Assembly (NCBI GenBank): GCA_022448455.1
Contig: JAKUUR010000009.1
Coordinates: 1 to 59,905, forward strand
Length of the DNA stretch: 59,905 bases
Direction: 5' to 3'
DNA from: Candidatus Thioglobus autotrophicus
GTDB lineage: Bacteria; Pseudomonadota; Gammaproteobacteria; PS1; Pseudothioglobaceae
Part shown: positions 8,806 through 18,921 of the stretch, one piece after another
Layout of the letters: every line of letters starts with the position of its first letter
Numbering within the stretch: the first letter of the stretch is position 1
The notes under the pieces: generated by a model
Told to the model about the DNA's origin: nothing
Databases searched by the model: none
The model's input: only the letters and a program-made list of their open reading frames with translations
Position numbers and translations under genes: made by a program

Positions 8806-11223
8806 TTAAACTCGCAGCTTCTCATTATCCTTATCGTAAGATGCACTCATCGATACGTGACACTTTCTAGTGCCTATTGAGGTATCAACGGTGAGGTTGG
8901 TTCCCTCCTTGCAGTGTTCCGGTTTTAGATAGGCAAAGGCAATACTGTGGCCTACCCGATGACCATAAGCACCACTAGTAATAATCCCACTCAGTTTGTC
9001 ACTAAAAAAGACAGCCTCATTGCCAAAACATTCTGCAGGCAATTGGTCGTCAAATACTAGGTATGCTAGTTTTGTATTGACGCCATTAGTTTTTCGTTCA
9101 CGTATATTGTCCGAACCAATAAAGTCTCTACTAAGGTCAAGGAATCGTTCCATTCCAGCCTCTAGAGCAGAAATCTCTTCTGTAAACTCTGCACCATAAG
9201 CGCGATACATTTTTTCCAATCGCATACTATTAAACGCCTGACCACCAAAATCCTGTAATCCATGCTGTTCCCCCATTTCCATTAGAGATTCATAGATAGA
9301 GATGAGTTGCCAACTTGGCATATGTAGCTCCCAACCCAACTCGCCCGCGTAGGATACCCGCATCGCAAAAACAGAAGCTGAGTCAATTGTAATGTTTTTA
9401 CAACTCAACCAAGAAAATCCGTTATTACTGATATTTTCACGTGTACATTGTTCTAGTATTTGACGAGCATTAGGTCCAGTTAAAAGTAACCCACCCCAAC
9501 TCTCTGTCATATCTTCGATTTCAACTTCATATCCATCAGAGTGCAACTCAAGCCACTGATAATCTTTTACTTGGGAGCCTATAGCTCCCATTAAAATAAA
9601 GTGTTCTTGGTTAATACGGCTGATAGTCTGTTCTGCCATAATGCCACCATTTGGAGCATGAAAAAGAGTTAAACCAATTCGCCCATCTTTCGCAGGTAGT
9701 TTATTACAGGACAGTTGATCTAAAAATGCAAAAGCATCTTTTCCAGTTACTCTAAATTTTGCCGCTCCGCTAATATCGGTAACACCACAGTAGTTTGAGA
9801 CAGCAGCACACTCCAGAGCAACGGCCTCGTGGGCCTCACTGTGAGCCCAAGTATGACTTTCTTTTCTGATGCTTTCTGTTGTAAACCAAGCGGGTTTTTC
9901 AAATCCTGTATTGACGATATGAATTGCACCTTGCTGTGCCAGTACTGTATGTAGCGCGCTGACCCTGATTGGTCTACCATGTGGCCTGTTTTCATTAGGT
10001 ACAGCCATGGCATACATTCTTTCATATGACTCTATAGCTCGAGTAATACAGTATTTCTTATCCGCCCAACGGTCAAATCGGCGAGAATCTAGTGAAGCCA
10101 TATTGAGTTCAGTTTGTCCATGCACCATCCATTGTGCTAGGTATTTTCCAATACCACCTTGAGCAATACCGATACTGGCACCACATAAATTCCAAAAGTT
10201 TCTTAACCCTTTGGCTGGTCCAACAAGCAGGTTGTCATCTGGTGTATGGGTAATGAGTCCATTAATGACACTGCTAATACCAACCTCTTTAAATAAAGGT
10301 ACAATCTCCATGCAGCGCTCTAACCAGGGCATAAGTCGCTCTATGTCTCCTTCAAATAACTCTCTATCAAATGACCAATCTACTCCTTCTAATGCCCAGG
10401 GTTTAGAGCCTCTTGTTTCATATGGACCAATCAAAAATCCGTTACCCTCTTGGCGAATATATGAGGCAGCTATAGAGTCACGCGTGACAGGCAATTCTTT
10501 TGTTAGTGCAGCAATATCCGGGTGATTGTCTGTAATCAAGTACTGATGTTGCAGGTTGACCAAGGGTACATAAGAACCAACCATTTCACCAACCTGGGGT
10601 GAAAAGCAACCACCCGCATTAACAACATGCTGAGCGATAATATTTCCCAATTCAGTGACAACTTCGTACTCACCGTTAGATAGAATATTGATATCAATAA
10701 CTCGGTTAAAGTTACTTACCTGAGCTCCAGCTTTTTTACCCAGTTGCGCTAACTGAGTAACTACAGTTGTCGGGTCAACGTGTCCGTCATTAGGAGTGTA
10801 TAAGATGTTACGTGCATTATCAAAGCTCATCATCGGATTAATGGTTGAAGCTTCTTCCTTCGAGACAAAATACATTTCGAAGCCAATATGGTTTGCTTTA
10901 CTTATAACGTTACGAAACCACTGCTCCTCAACTTCAGTATGTCCCACCCTCAAAGAACCAGTTTTGTGAAATGATGAAGGAAGTCCAGTTTTTTCTGGAA
11001 GAATTTCATCGTAAAGTTTTATCGTATATTCATGAATATGGGAAAGTGTGTGGTTGCCATTAAAATTTGGACATAGACCTGCTGCATGCCATGTAGAGCC
11101 ACTCGTAAGTTCGCCTTTTTCAACTAACACAATATCAGTCCAGCCCTCTTGCGTTAGATGGTACATAAGGTTCACACCTAGAGAGCCACCACCAATAATT
11201 ACTACTTGAGCATGTGTTTTCAT
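8806..11223 (-). CDS. FAD-dependent dimethylglycine/sarcosine dehydrogenase-like protein with GcvT domain
   Basis: An 805-residue two-part flavoenzyme. Residues 1 to about 390 form a DAO-type FAD oxidase domain with the dinucleotide motif IIGGGSLGVNLMYHL, and the SGSTWHAAGL segment holds the histidine that binds FAD covalently in the family. The second half resembles the aminomethyltransferase (GcvT) fold, with SYAGELGWELH typical of the folate-binding region. Such enzymes oxidatively demethylate dimethylglycine or sarcosine and pass the C1 unit to tetrahydrofolate. The gene follows the MttB-like gene by 14 bases, so the pair is an operon acting on a methylated amine, perhaps in sequence. The exact substrate is inferred. 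Confidence 0.85.
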   Translation of the reverse strand: MKTHAQVVIIGGGSLGVNLMYHLTQEGWTDIVLVEKGELTSGSTWHAAGLCPNFNGNHTLSHIHEYTIKLYDEILPEKTGLPSSFHKTGSLRVGHTEVEEQWFRNVISKANHIGFEMYFVSKEEASTINPMMSFDNARNILYTPNDGHVDPTTVVTQLAQLGKKAGAQVSNFNRVIDINILSNGEYEVVTELGNIIAQHVVNAGGCFSPQVGEMVGSYVPLVNLQHQYLITDNHPDIAALTKELPVTRDSIAASYIRQEGNGFLIGPYETRGSKPWALEGVDWSFDRELFEGDIERLMPWLERCMEIVPLFKEVGISSVINGLITHTPDDNLLVGPAKGLRNFWNLCGASIGIAQGGIGKYLAQWMVHGQTELNMASLDSRRFDRWADKKYCITRAIESYERMYAMAVPNENRPHGRPIRVSALHTVLAQQGAIHIVNTGFEKPAWFTTESIRKESHTWAHSEAHEAVALECAAVSNYCGVTDISGAAKFRVTGKDAFAFLDQLSCNKLPAKDGRIGLTLFHAPNGGIMAEQTISRINQEHFILMGAIGSQVKDYQWLELHSDGYEVEIEDMTESWGGLLLTGPNARQILEQCTRENISNNGFSWLSCKNITIDSASVFAMRVSYAGELGWELHMPSWQLISIYESLMEMGEQHGLQDFGGQAFNSMRLEKMYRAYGAEFTEEISALEAGMERFLDLSRDFIGSDNIRERKTNGVNTKLAYLVFDDQLPAECFGNEAVFFSDKLSGIITSGAYGHRVGHSIAFAYLKPEHCKEGTNLTVDTSIGTRKCHVSMSASYDKDNEKLRV

Positions 11224-11237
11224 ATTAATCTTGATAA

Positions 11238-12788
11238 TTAGTTTCGACCAATAGCTTTGCGGCTTAATTGAATCTTAAATTTTTTTCGCAGCTCTTCGTC
11301 TGTACTATCGCTAATATGGTTAGGGAAGTGAGTTGCAAGTATCTCTTTTTTTCTTGAGATTGCAGCATCTAAGATAATCGGATTGCCTTTATCTTTCCAG
11401 TCGTTTGGGCTGTCACGGTCACTCAGTTCGGGGTAAATATATTCGCTCTGCATAACATTGATTGTTTGTTCAGAACCCAAATAATGGCCTTTATTATTCA
11501 AACACACATCTTTAATAATATCAAAACAAAGAGACTCCTCACTCTCATCGCTAAAACCTTTGGTCATTCTTAATGAGGCACCTAGCAAATCATTGTCTAA
11601 TAATAAGCTTTCAGGGCAGGTGCCCAAAAGGCTTGCATACATTCCTGCAGATTCATAAATAATATTGGCACCAGCTATAGCAGTCACCACATGCGTTAAG
11701 GCACGTTCTGAGCCTGCTTGAAAGTCTGGAAATTTTGCATCCGTCATACCTGCCGGTGCACCTGTTGGCAGGTCAAAATAGTTTCCCATTTGTGCGCAAG
11801 CTGCTGATATCAAGCCTTGTTCTGGTGAACCACCACACATGGATCCGGTACGTAAATCGGATACAAATGGCCAGGTACCAAGAATTGCTGGTGCGCCAGG
11901 TTCGATTGCATTAACGTAGACTAAACCACCAAGACACTCAGCCCAGGCTTGTGATACCACACCTGGCAACAGTGCTGGAGCTGTTGCCCCAGCTTGGGCA
12001 GCAGAAAGAAGTAAAATAGGCATGCCACCTTCAACACCGACACGCAGGCATTCCAAAGACTCCTCCGCAAATTTCATTGGTGGTACAACAAAGCAGTTAC
12101 TCATACTAACAAAAGGTCGCTGCCGCCATTTATCCTCACTGCCAGCAATAATATGCAACATTTCAAGACCATCAGTGACATGAGGTGACTCGGTAAAACT
12201 CACACCAATGTGTTTTTGCGTACCCATCACTGCGCAATAAACTGTGTTTTGATCCATCGCCCTTGGGTCTACTATATCACGCAGCACGCAGGTTCTTTGA
12301 AACATATGGATATGCTCACATTTATCGGCAATTCTGGCCATATCATAAAGATCTTGACTAAGCGATTCTCTATATTCATTGTTCTCAGGGTCGGCAATCA
12401 TAACTGCAGCACCCGCAGTAGAAAAATGAACTTTTGAGCTGCTTAAATCCAAATCGTATTTAGGAGATTGGCCGTGAAGAGTCAAACTATGTTGCGCTAA
12501 GTCCATAGCCTTTTTAACCACTTCTTTTGGCATTCTAAGTCTGCCGTCATCACCCATGACTGCACCAAACGCAACACAGGTTTCAATACAATGCGGAGTT
12601 GCATCAGCAAAGCCAATTTCTTCAAGGATACGGTAAACATTAACTTCAATTGCCTGGACTTGCACTTCACTCAGTGGCTTATACCTACCACCAATCTCAC
12701 CAGGCTTAACAGGCTTCTCTTCTTCAGTTAATGGGGCACTTCTTAAGGCAATTCTTGCCTCTCTTCCACCTGATTTCCTTCTGGTCAT
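11238..12788 (-). CDS. Trimethylamine methyltransferase (MttB) family protein, non-pyrrolysine type
   Basis: A 516-residue MttB/COG5598-family protein. The reading frame is uninterrupted, with no in-frame amber codon, so this is not the pyrrolysine-containing trimethylamine methyltransferase. Non-Pyl homologues include glycine-betaine methyltransferases that transfer a methyl to a corrinoid protein. Conserved-looking segments are MCGGSPEQGL and GAPAGMTDAKFPDFQAGSE in the second half. The N-terminus is basic (MTRRKSGGREARIA). No corrinoid protein or reactivase is in the window. The partner 14 bases downstream is a DMGDH-like flavoprotein, so demethylation of a quaternary amine is the best guess. 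Confidence 0.82.
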   Translation of the reverse strand: MTRRKSGGREARIALRSAPLTEEEKPVKPGEIGGRYKPLSEVQVQAIEVNVYRILEEIGFADATPHCIETCVAFGAVMGDDGRLRMPKEVVKKAMDLAQHSLTLHGQSPKYDLDLSSSKVHFSTAGAAVMIADPENNEYRESLSQDLYDMARIADKCEHIHMFQRTCVLRDIVDPRAMDQNTVYCAVMGTQKHIGVSFTESPHVTDGLEMLHIIAGSEDKWRQRPFVSMSNCFVVPPMKFAEESLECLRVGVEGGMPILLLSAAQAGATAPALLPGVVSQAWAECLGGLVYVNAIEPGAPAILGTWPFVSDLRTGSMCGGSPEQGLISAACAQMGNYFDLPTGAPAGMTDAKFPDFQAGSERALTHVVTAIAGANIIYESAGMYASLLGTCPESLLLDNDLLGASLRMTKGFSDESEESLCFDIIKDVCLNNKGHYLGSEQTINVMQSEYIYPELSDRDSPNDWKDKGNPIILDAAISRKKEILATHFPNHISDSTDEELRKKFKIQLSRKAIGRN

Positions 12789-12920
12789 CTGTTTAATCCG
12801 AGTTGAGTTCTGATTGGGGCATTTTGATACGAAATTTAATCGCTGTCAATCATTTTTTTAACTTAATTATTGCATTATTCTATAACATATATTGTTGAAA
12901 TATCTTAAGCATAAGCAACA

Positions 12921-15900
12921 ATGGCTAGTAATGAATTATTGACTGATTACAGTGACTTACGTCAAGCTGTTAGAAGTGCACGTGTGATGAAGGAGCGTCA
13001 GGCATTATCAAATTTAATAAAAATAGATAAGACTAGTGTCAATCAAAGAACATTGATTAGTCAGAAAACATCTGATTTGATTGCAAAATTACGCCAAACT
13101 AAAAAACCAGATTTGTTATCTCAGTTTATTGCTGAATACAATTTAAATACTGAAGAGGGACTCTCATTGATGACTTTAGCTGAGTCTTTTTTACGTGTAC
13201 CTGACAATAAAACTAGAGATAAACTTTTTTCAGATAAGATTTCAAATAAGCCCTGGGCAAAACACTTGCGAGGTGGGAAATCTTCTATAGTGAGTATTGC
13301 AACTATCGCTCTTAGTATTGCAGATATGATGATAAGTCATGGACATAACGACTCCATTAAGGATCGCATTAAGCATGCACTAGAGATTTTATCTAGACCT
13401 GGTATTCGCTTTAGCGCAGCCAGTGTGATAAGATTTTTCGGAACCCAATTCGTTTTTTCAGAAGACATAGAGAGCGCCTTAGCTGTTGATAATCAGGATG
13501 CGCATTCTTTCGATATGTTGGGAGAGGCGGCATGGACAATGACTGATGCAGATCGCTACTTTTTAGCATATAAAAATGCCCTGATTGCGATTGGAGAAAA
13601 TAACAAAGGAGGCGACATTTTTTTAGCAGATGGAATATCTGTAAAACTCTCTGCACTTCACCCAACCTATGATTTTATGCATAAGGAGCGTGTTTTAAAA
13701 GAATTGGTTCCAAAGCTATTGACTTTGATTGAAATTGCACAAAACTACAATGTTGCCATAAACATTGATGCCGAAGAGTGTGATCGGTTGGACATATCAC
13801 TCGATGTTATTGGCGAGATTGCCAAGAGCATTGCACACTCAAAATGGCAAGGTTTTGGAGTTGTGGTTCAGGCTTATCAAAAACGAGCCCCCTATGTTTT
13901 GGATTGGCTTTATGAATTAAGTCAAAAAAACAATTTAAAGTTAATGGTTCGTTTAGTGAAGGGGGCGTATTGGGATAGCGAAATAAAAATATCACAAGTA
14001 TTGGGTGATGTTGATTATCCGGTATTTACAAAAAAATCAAATACTGACTATTCCTTTCTGGCTTGTGCGCAAAAGTTGCTTGATATGAGAGATTATATTT
14101 ATCCACAGTTTGCTAGTCACAACGCTCATACTCTTATAAGCGTGTGTGAGATTGCAGGCGACAATGTTGGCTTTGAGGTTCAACGTCTTCATGGCATGGG
14201 CGAGTCACTTCACGAGCTCTTGTCAAGTCAGTACGGAGTTTTGTCAAGAATATATGCCCCAGTTGGCAGTCACAAGGACTTACTGGCCTATTTGATGAGA
14301 CGCTTACTTGAAAATGGTGCAAACAGTTCATTCATTAACCACTTGTTTGACCAAAACATCAAACCAGAGCATTTAGCCTGCGACATTTTGAGCCAGGTCG
14401 AACAAGATAAAGAGCCCTCTCATCTAAGCATCCCTTTGCCGAAAGATATTTATCAAACAATTCGTCAAAACTCCAGCAGTATATTGCTTTCAGAACAGGA
14501 TGAAGTTGACCGTTTATATCAAAAGCAGCAGCCCTGGTTAGAACATAAATGGCAAGCTAAATCGATTATATCTGCTGATTATGTGGATGATGAGATTAGA
14601 CGCAAGGTAATCAACCCTGCTGACTTTAGTGATCAGGTGGGTGATGTTATTTACGCTACCGAAACGCAATTGGATGAGTGTTTAAAGAGCGCACAAGAAG
14701 CCTTTAAAGACAAAAGCAATAATCAACGACTGATGCTTCAAAGTTTAGAGCGTGCAGCTGACCTGTATGAGTCGAATCAAGCAGAGCTCATGAGTTTGGC
14801 AATGAGAGAAGCAGGAAAAACCTATCAAGATGCTATAGATGAGGTGCGTGAAGCAGTTGATTTCCTTAGATATTACGCAAACTTAGCACAAAAGGTCATT
14901 CCTAACAAGCGCGAAGCTTTAGGTATTTTTGTGTGTATCAGTCCCTGGAATTTTCCTCTGGCAATTTTCACAGGCCAGGTTGCTGCAGCACTCTCTGCAG
15001 GTAATGTTGTGATTGCAAAGCCTGCCGAAAGTACCTCTCTGATTGCTTACCGAGCAACACAGTTATTATTAGAAGCTGGCGTACCATTGGGTATCTTGCA
15101 GTTGGCTTTAGGTGAAGGGTCAGATGTGGGCTCTTATCTTGCAAGTCATCCAAGCATTGCCGGTGTCGCCTTTACAGGCTCAACTCGGGTGGCCAAACTC
15201 ATCAAGCACAATTTGGTAATGAACGGAAATGCCAAGGCAAGAGTTATTGCAGAGACGGGCGGTTTGAATGCCATGGTCGTTGATTCAACAGCACTCAGTG
15301 AGCAAGTCACTAGAGATGTGCTAGATAGCGCTTTCAAAAGTGCAGGCCAACGCTGTTCAGCGCTAAGAATACTGCTTATTCAGGATGAGTGTTTTGATGA
15401 AACTATTTCCATGATAAAAGGCGCCATGCTTGAATTAAAACTTGGACATCCAAAGTATCTTTCGACCGATTGCGGCCCGGTAATTAATGCTGATGCAAAG
15501 ACGAAACTTCAGGGTTACATAGATCAATTAAGCTCACAAAATAAAGTCATTGCAGGAGTTAAAAATGAACTCAGTAGCGGTTACTACGTTGCTCCAACGA
15601 TTATTCAACTTGACAGCATAGATGAAATCAATGAAGAGTTTTTTGGCCCCATTCTCCATGTGATTCGCTATACAAGAGATAATTTGACGGATACGATTGA
15701 TCGTTTGAATGCAAAAGGTTATGGATTAACATTTGGTATTCATTCGCGAATAAAAAAACAAGTAGATGAGATTACATCGAGAGTCAATGCGGGAAATATC
15801 TACGTAAACCGCAATCAGGTTGGTGCCATTGTCGGCTCACAACCTTTCGGTGGAGAGGGATTGTCTGGCACTGGACCAAAGGCGGGCGGTCTGCATACAC

Positions 15901-16538
15901 TTCATGGCTATAGCCGTAATCTGCAGCATGGAAAAACAAGTGAACAAATTATGACTCTATATGACGGTCATGTTGAAGTAACTAGTTTGATTAAATCATC
16001 TCTTACATTTGATGAAAAATTGATAGAAAAACTTCGACAAGAGTTTCCATCTATTGGTACTCAATTTTTTGAATTTTTGCATGAAACAGTTAATACTTAT
16101 GCATTGAAGCATAGCTTGCCTGGTCCTACAGGAGAGTCAAATGAGCTCAGCTATCAAGCGAAGGGTATTGCACTTTGTCTTGGGCCAAGCTCGACTGACG
16201 CTCTCATACAAACTATTATTGCGTTGGCTCTAGGCAATAGTGCTATCAGCTTAATAAGTCAAAAAAATTACTCTTCTCTGATTAAGTTAGGTTTTGATAA
16301 AGACAATATTTTTAGATTAATAAACGGTCCAAGTTCAAATCTTTTTAACAGTAAGCAGTATGACACAATACTCTATTTTGGTGACTTGATGTCGGTTGAA
16401 CGGGAACTAGAGAACAGGCGTGAAGAGATAATCCCAATTATGAATTCGATTTATGAACCCTGGCAATTAGTTAACGAACGAGTGGTAACCGTAGATACTA
16501 CAGCATCTGGTGGTAATGCTAATCTGTTAGCACTCTGA
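12921..16538 (+). CDS. putA: Bifunctional proline dehydrogenase / L-glutamate-gamma-semialdehyde dehydrogenase
   Basis: A 1205-residue PutA. Residues to about 500 hold the FAD proline dehydrogenase barrel (INIDAEECDRLD, RLVKGAYWDSEIK, ASHNAHT). Residues from about 560 hold the aldehyde dehydrogenase (CISPWNFPLAIFTGQ, AETGGLNAMVVD, catalytic Cys812 in SAGQRCSALR). The last 200 or so residues match the extra C-terminal ALDH-like domain of long PutAs. It converts proline to glutamate at the membrane surface, channelling P5C. The N-terminus shows no ribbon-helix-helix DNA-binding domain, so unlike E. coli PutA it should not repress its own gene. It is divergent from the MttB-like gene across 132 bases. 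Confidence 0.95.
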   Translation: MASNELLTDYSDLRQAVRSARVMKERQALSNLIKIDKTSVNQRTLISQKTSDLIAKLRQTKKPDLLSQFIAEYNLNTEEGLSLMTLAESFLRVPDNKTRDKLFSDKISNKPWAKHLRGGKSSIVSIATIALSIADMMISHGHNDSIKDRIKHALEILSRPGIRFSAASVIRFFGTQFVFSEDIESALAVDNQDAHSFDMLGEAAWTMTDADRYFLAYKNALIAIGENNKGGDIFLADGISVKLSALHPTYDFMHKERVLKELVPKLLTLIEIAQNYNVAINIDAEECDRLDISLDVIGEIAKSIAHSKWQGFGVVVQAYQKRAPYVLDWLYELSQKNNLKLMVRLVKGAYWDSEIKISQVLGDVDYPVFTKKSNTDYSFLACAQKLLDMRDYIYPQFASHNAHTLISVCEIAGDNVGFEVQRLHGMGESLHELLSSQYGVLSRIYAPVGSHKDLLAYLMRRLLENGANSSFINHLFDQNIKPEHLACDILSQVEQDKEPSHLSIPLPKDIYQTIRQNSSSILLSEQDEVDRLYQKQQPWLEHKWQAKSIISADYVDDEIRRKVINPADFSDQVGDVIYATETQLDECLKSAQEAFKDKSNNQRLMLQSLERAADLYESNQAELMSLAMREAGKTYQDAIDEVREAVDFLRYYANLAQKVIPNKREALGIFVCISPWNFPLAIFTGQVAAALSAGNVVIAKPAESTSLIAYRATQLLLEAGVPLGILQLALGEGSDVGSYLASHPSIAGVAFTGSTRVAKLIKHNLVMNGNAKARVIAETGGLNAMVVDSTALSEQVTRDVLDSAFKSAGQRCSALRILLIQDECFDETISMIKGAMLELKLGHPKYLSTDCGPVINADAKTKLQGYIDQLSSQNKVIAGVKNELSSGYYVAPTIIQLDSIDEINEEFFGPILHVIRYTRDNLTDTIDRLNAKGYGLTFGIHSRIKKQVDEITSRVNAGNIYVNRNQVGAIVGSQPFGGEGLSGTGPKAGGLHTLHGYSRNLQHGKTSEQIMTLYDGHVEVTSLIKSSLTFDEKLIEKLRQEFPSIGTQFFEFLHETVNTYALKHSLPGPTGESNELSYQAKGIALCLGPSSTDALIQTIIALALGNSAISLISQKNYSSLIKLGFDKDNIFRLINGPSSNLFNSKQYDTILYFGDLMSVERELENRREEIIPIMNSIYEPWQLVNERVVTVDTTASGGNANLLAL

Positions 16539-16568
16539 TTTTATTAAGCTCAATGAGGCTTTTTGTGA

Positions 16569-18062
16569 TTAGGCGTCTTTGCCGCTTTCAAAGTGAAATT
16601 GTGCGCCTTTTCGAATTCCAGAAGGCCACCTTGATGTGATTGTTTTTAGTTGAGTGTAAAAACGCACACCCTCCATGCCGTGAATTGAAGAACCGCCAAA
16701 AAGTGAACGTTTCCAGCCACCAAAGCTGTGCATAGCGACCGGAACAGGGATAGGTATATTCACGCCCACCATGCCTACTTTAACGTGTGAGGTAAAGTGT
16801 CGTGCGGTGTCTCCATCACGAGTAAAGATAGCGGTGCCATTGCCAAATTCATGGTCGTTAACAAGAGTTAATGCCTCATCATAACTTGACACTCTTAAAA
16901 CTGATAAAACAGGTCCAAAAATTTCATCGGTATAAATTGACATATTAGAGGTCACATTATCAAACAAGCAACCACCAACGAAGAAACCATCTCTTTTTGT
17001 TTCAGATCTTCCATCAACTCTGAGCTCGGCGCCTTCGTTTATACCTGCCTCAATGTAAGACAAAATCTTTTCTTGACTCTGCTTTGAGATAACTGGTCCC
17101 ATTTCAACTTCTGGTTCATTGTATGCGCCAATTTTTAAAGATTTAATTTTTGGCATTAGAGACTGAATTAAATCTTCTGCAGTCTCATCTCCAACAGCAA
17201 CCACGACCGAGATAGCCATACAACGCTCACCAGCAGAGCCATAAGCCGCACCAATAATCGCATCGCTGCTTTGTTCTAAATCAGCATCAGGCATGACAAT
17301 CATGTGGTTTTTTGCGCCACACAGGGCCTGAACGCGTTTGTTGTGACTCGAACCCTTATGATATATGTACTCACCTACAGGTGTTGAGCCTACAAAGCTA
17401 ATCGCCCTAACAGCGTCGTTAGTGAGGATTTCATCTACCGCCTCCTTGTCACCAACAACGGTATTGAGGACACCATTTGGTAGACCTGCTTCATGCATTA
17501 ATTCGGTAAGCCTTAATCCACAAGAGGGTACCTTTTCTGAAAGCTTTAAAACAAAGGTATTGCCACATGCAATAGCAACTGGGTACATCCACATCGGTAC
17601 CATTGCAGGAAAATTAAAAGGAACTATGCCTGCGCAGACCCCAATCGGTTGGCGCAAGTTATAGCTATCAATACCAGTTGAAACATCAGCACTAAAGTCA
17701 GATTTAAGATGATTATTAATTGCTGTACAGTATTCAACAACTTCTAATCCTCTTCCAACCTCACCTTTAGCATCAGCAAAGGTCTTACCGTGATCTTGAG
17801 AGATTAGTTTGGCTAATTCATCGGTGTGTTTAATAATGAGGTCACGATAATTAAACATTATTTGCGCGCGCTTTGACGCTGTTACTTGGGACCAGGAGGC
17901 AAGCTTTTCATTGGCAACCTTAATAGCTTTTTGGACGTCATTAGCACTTGCTCCTTGTATTTGTTTTGTTATTTTCCCGGTTGAAGGGTCATAAATGTCA
18001 AACAAAGTTTCTGAAGTACCAGTGACGTTATCTCCGTCGATGATGTGTTGCAATGTAATCAT
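16569..18062 (-). CDS. iolA: Methylmalonate/malonate-semialdehyde dehydrogenase (CoA-acylating)
   Basis: A 497-residue aldehyde dehydrogenase of the MmsA/IolA subfamily. Visible are PFNFPAMVPMWMYPVAIACGN, the catalytic Cys281 in GSAGERCMA and the C-terminal FGGWKRSLFGG. IolA turns malonate semialdehyde into acetyl-CoA with NAD and CoA, the last step of inositol breakdown. It is the last gene of the long minus-strand inositol operon, 23 bases after iolJ, which favours IolA over the valine-pathway MmsA. It converges with putA 30 bases away; a weak hairpin lies between. Confidence 0.93.
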   Translation of the reverse strand: MITLQHIIDGDNVTGTSETLFDIYDPSTGKITKQIQGASANDVQKAIKVANEKLASWSQVTASKRAQIMFNYRDLIIKHTDELAKLISQDHGKTFADAKGEVGRGLEVVEYCTAINNHLKSDFSADVSTGIDSYNLRQPIGVCAGIVPFNFPAMVPMWMYPVAIACGNTFVLKLSEKVPSCGLRLTELMHEAGLPNGVLNTVVGDKEAVDEILTNDAVRAISFVGSTPVGEYIYHKGSSHNKRVQALCGAKNHMIVMPDADLEQSSDAIIGAAYGSAGERCMAISVVVAVGDETAEDLIQSLMPKIKSLKIGAYNEPEVEMGPVISKQSQEKILSYIEAGINEGAELRVDGRSETKRDGFFVGGCLFDNVTSNMSIYTDEIFGPVLSVLRVSSYDEALTLVNDHEFGNGTAIFTRDGDTARHFTSHVKVGMVGVNIPIPVPVAMHSFGGWKRSLFGGSSIHGMEGVRFYTQLKTITSRWPSGIRKGAQFHFESGKDA

Positions 18063-18085
18063 TTTATTTCTTTAGTTGTGTTTTA

Positions 18086-18916
18086 TTACTGCCCTAGTAA
18101 ACGGATTATTTTACTAGCTGTAGAGCACATATTTGGAATTACTTGCTGCATTATAGTAATACGATCAAACAAATCAGGGCTGGACTCAAGAGTGGCTCGC
18201 AATGAGGTGCCAAATTTTTTTCGCAAAGTGGTACCAACATTGAATTTGGCTACTTGACGTGATGCCATTATTTGAATATCCTTGTTTTCAAGGCCACTAG
18301 TTCCATGAATTACCAATGGCAGACTTAAAGCTTCTTCCAACTCGGTAAAACGGTCTAAGTCGATTGCTACAGATCGGTCTTCCAAACGGTGCACATTACC
18401 TATTGAAATTGCCAGTGAGTCAGGTTTCCCTTGTTCTTCCATGGCTACAGCCTCAGTTACTTCTGTTAGGGCAGAACGGATATGGTCACGACCACTTGCA
18501 TAGGGCACCGAGCCCACTTCAGCCTCTACCGATGTGCCTTGAGGGTGCGCATAGGAAACAATGTCGCGGATAGCGGCGATATTTTCAGAGATAGGTAACT
18601 GAGAGCCATCAAACATTACGGAAGTAAATCCAGTATCAACAGCTTGTTTAACTATATCAATTTCGTAGGTATGGTCAAGATGCAGACATACTGGAACCTG
18701 AGCATTTTCGGCCATAGGTCTTAACATGCCGATAACTTGCTCCATAGGCATAAATTGGCGCATATCGAGATTGATGGAGAGAATTACTGAAGCATTGCGT
18801 GCTTCTGCAGCATCAACAACTGCACGCGCATCTTCGTAGCCAAATACATTGAAGCAGGCGACAGCATAACCCCCATCTTGGGCTGGTATAAGAATATCTT
18901 TAAGATTAGTAAGCAT
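18086..18916 (-). CDS. iolJ: Class II aldolase, IolJ-like (6-phospho-5-dehydro-2-deoxygluconate aldolase)
   Basis: A 276-residue class II fructose-bisphosphate-aldolase-family protein. Zinc-site motif CLHLDHT, VMFDGSQLP and the sugar-phosphate motifs VHRLED and IHGTSGLE are visible. In the inositol pathway IolJ splits DKGP into dihydroxyacetone phosphate and malonate semialdehyde. The context (between iolA and an iolB) supports that over glycolytic aldolase. It is notable because the IolC protein of this operon carries a fused C-terminal DUF2090 aldolase-like domain, so two aldolase types coexist. A tagatose-bisphosphate-type aldolase is the alternative. Confidence 0.83.
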   Translation of the reverse strand: MLTNLKDILIPAQDGGYAVACFNVFGYEDARAVVDAAEARNASVILSINLDMRQFMPMEQVIGMLRPMAENAQVPVCLHLDHTYEIDIVKQAVDTGFTSVMFDGSQLPISENIAAIRDIVSYAHPQGTSVEAEVGSVPYASGRDHIRSALTEVTEAVAMEEQGKPDSLAISIGNVHRLEDRSVAIDLDRFTELEEALSLPLVIHGTSGLENKDIQIMASRQVAKFNVGTTLRKKFGTSLRATLESSPDLFDRITIMQQVIPNMCSTASKIIRLLGQ

Positions 18917-18921
18917 ATTTG

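Noticed and set aside
11238-12788. Pyrrolysine-containing trimethylamine methyltransferase
   Set aside because: The frame has no internal TAG and no pyl genes are present in the window.
16539-16568. Terminator between putA and iolA
   Set aside because: AGCTCA/TGAGGCT followed by T5 pairs imperfectly with a bulge; too weak to list as a feature, though a bidirectional terminator here would make sense.
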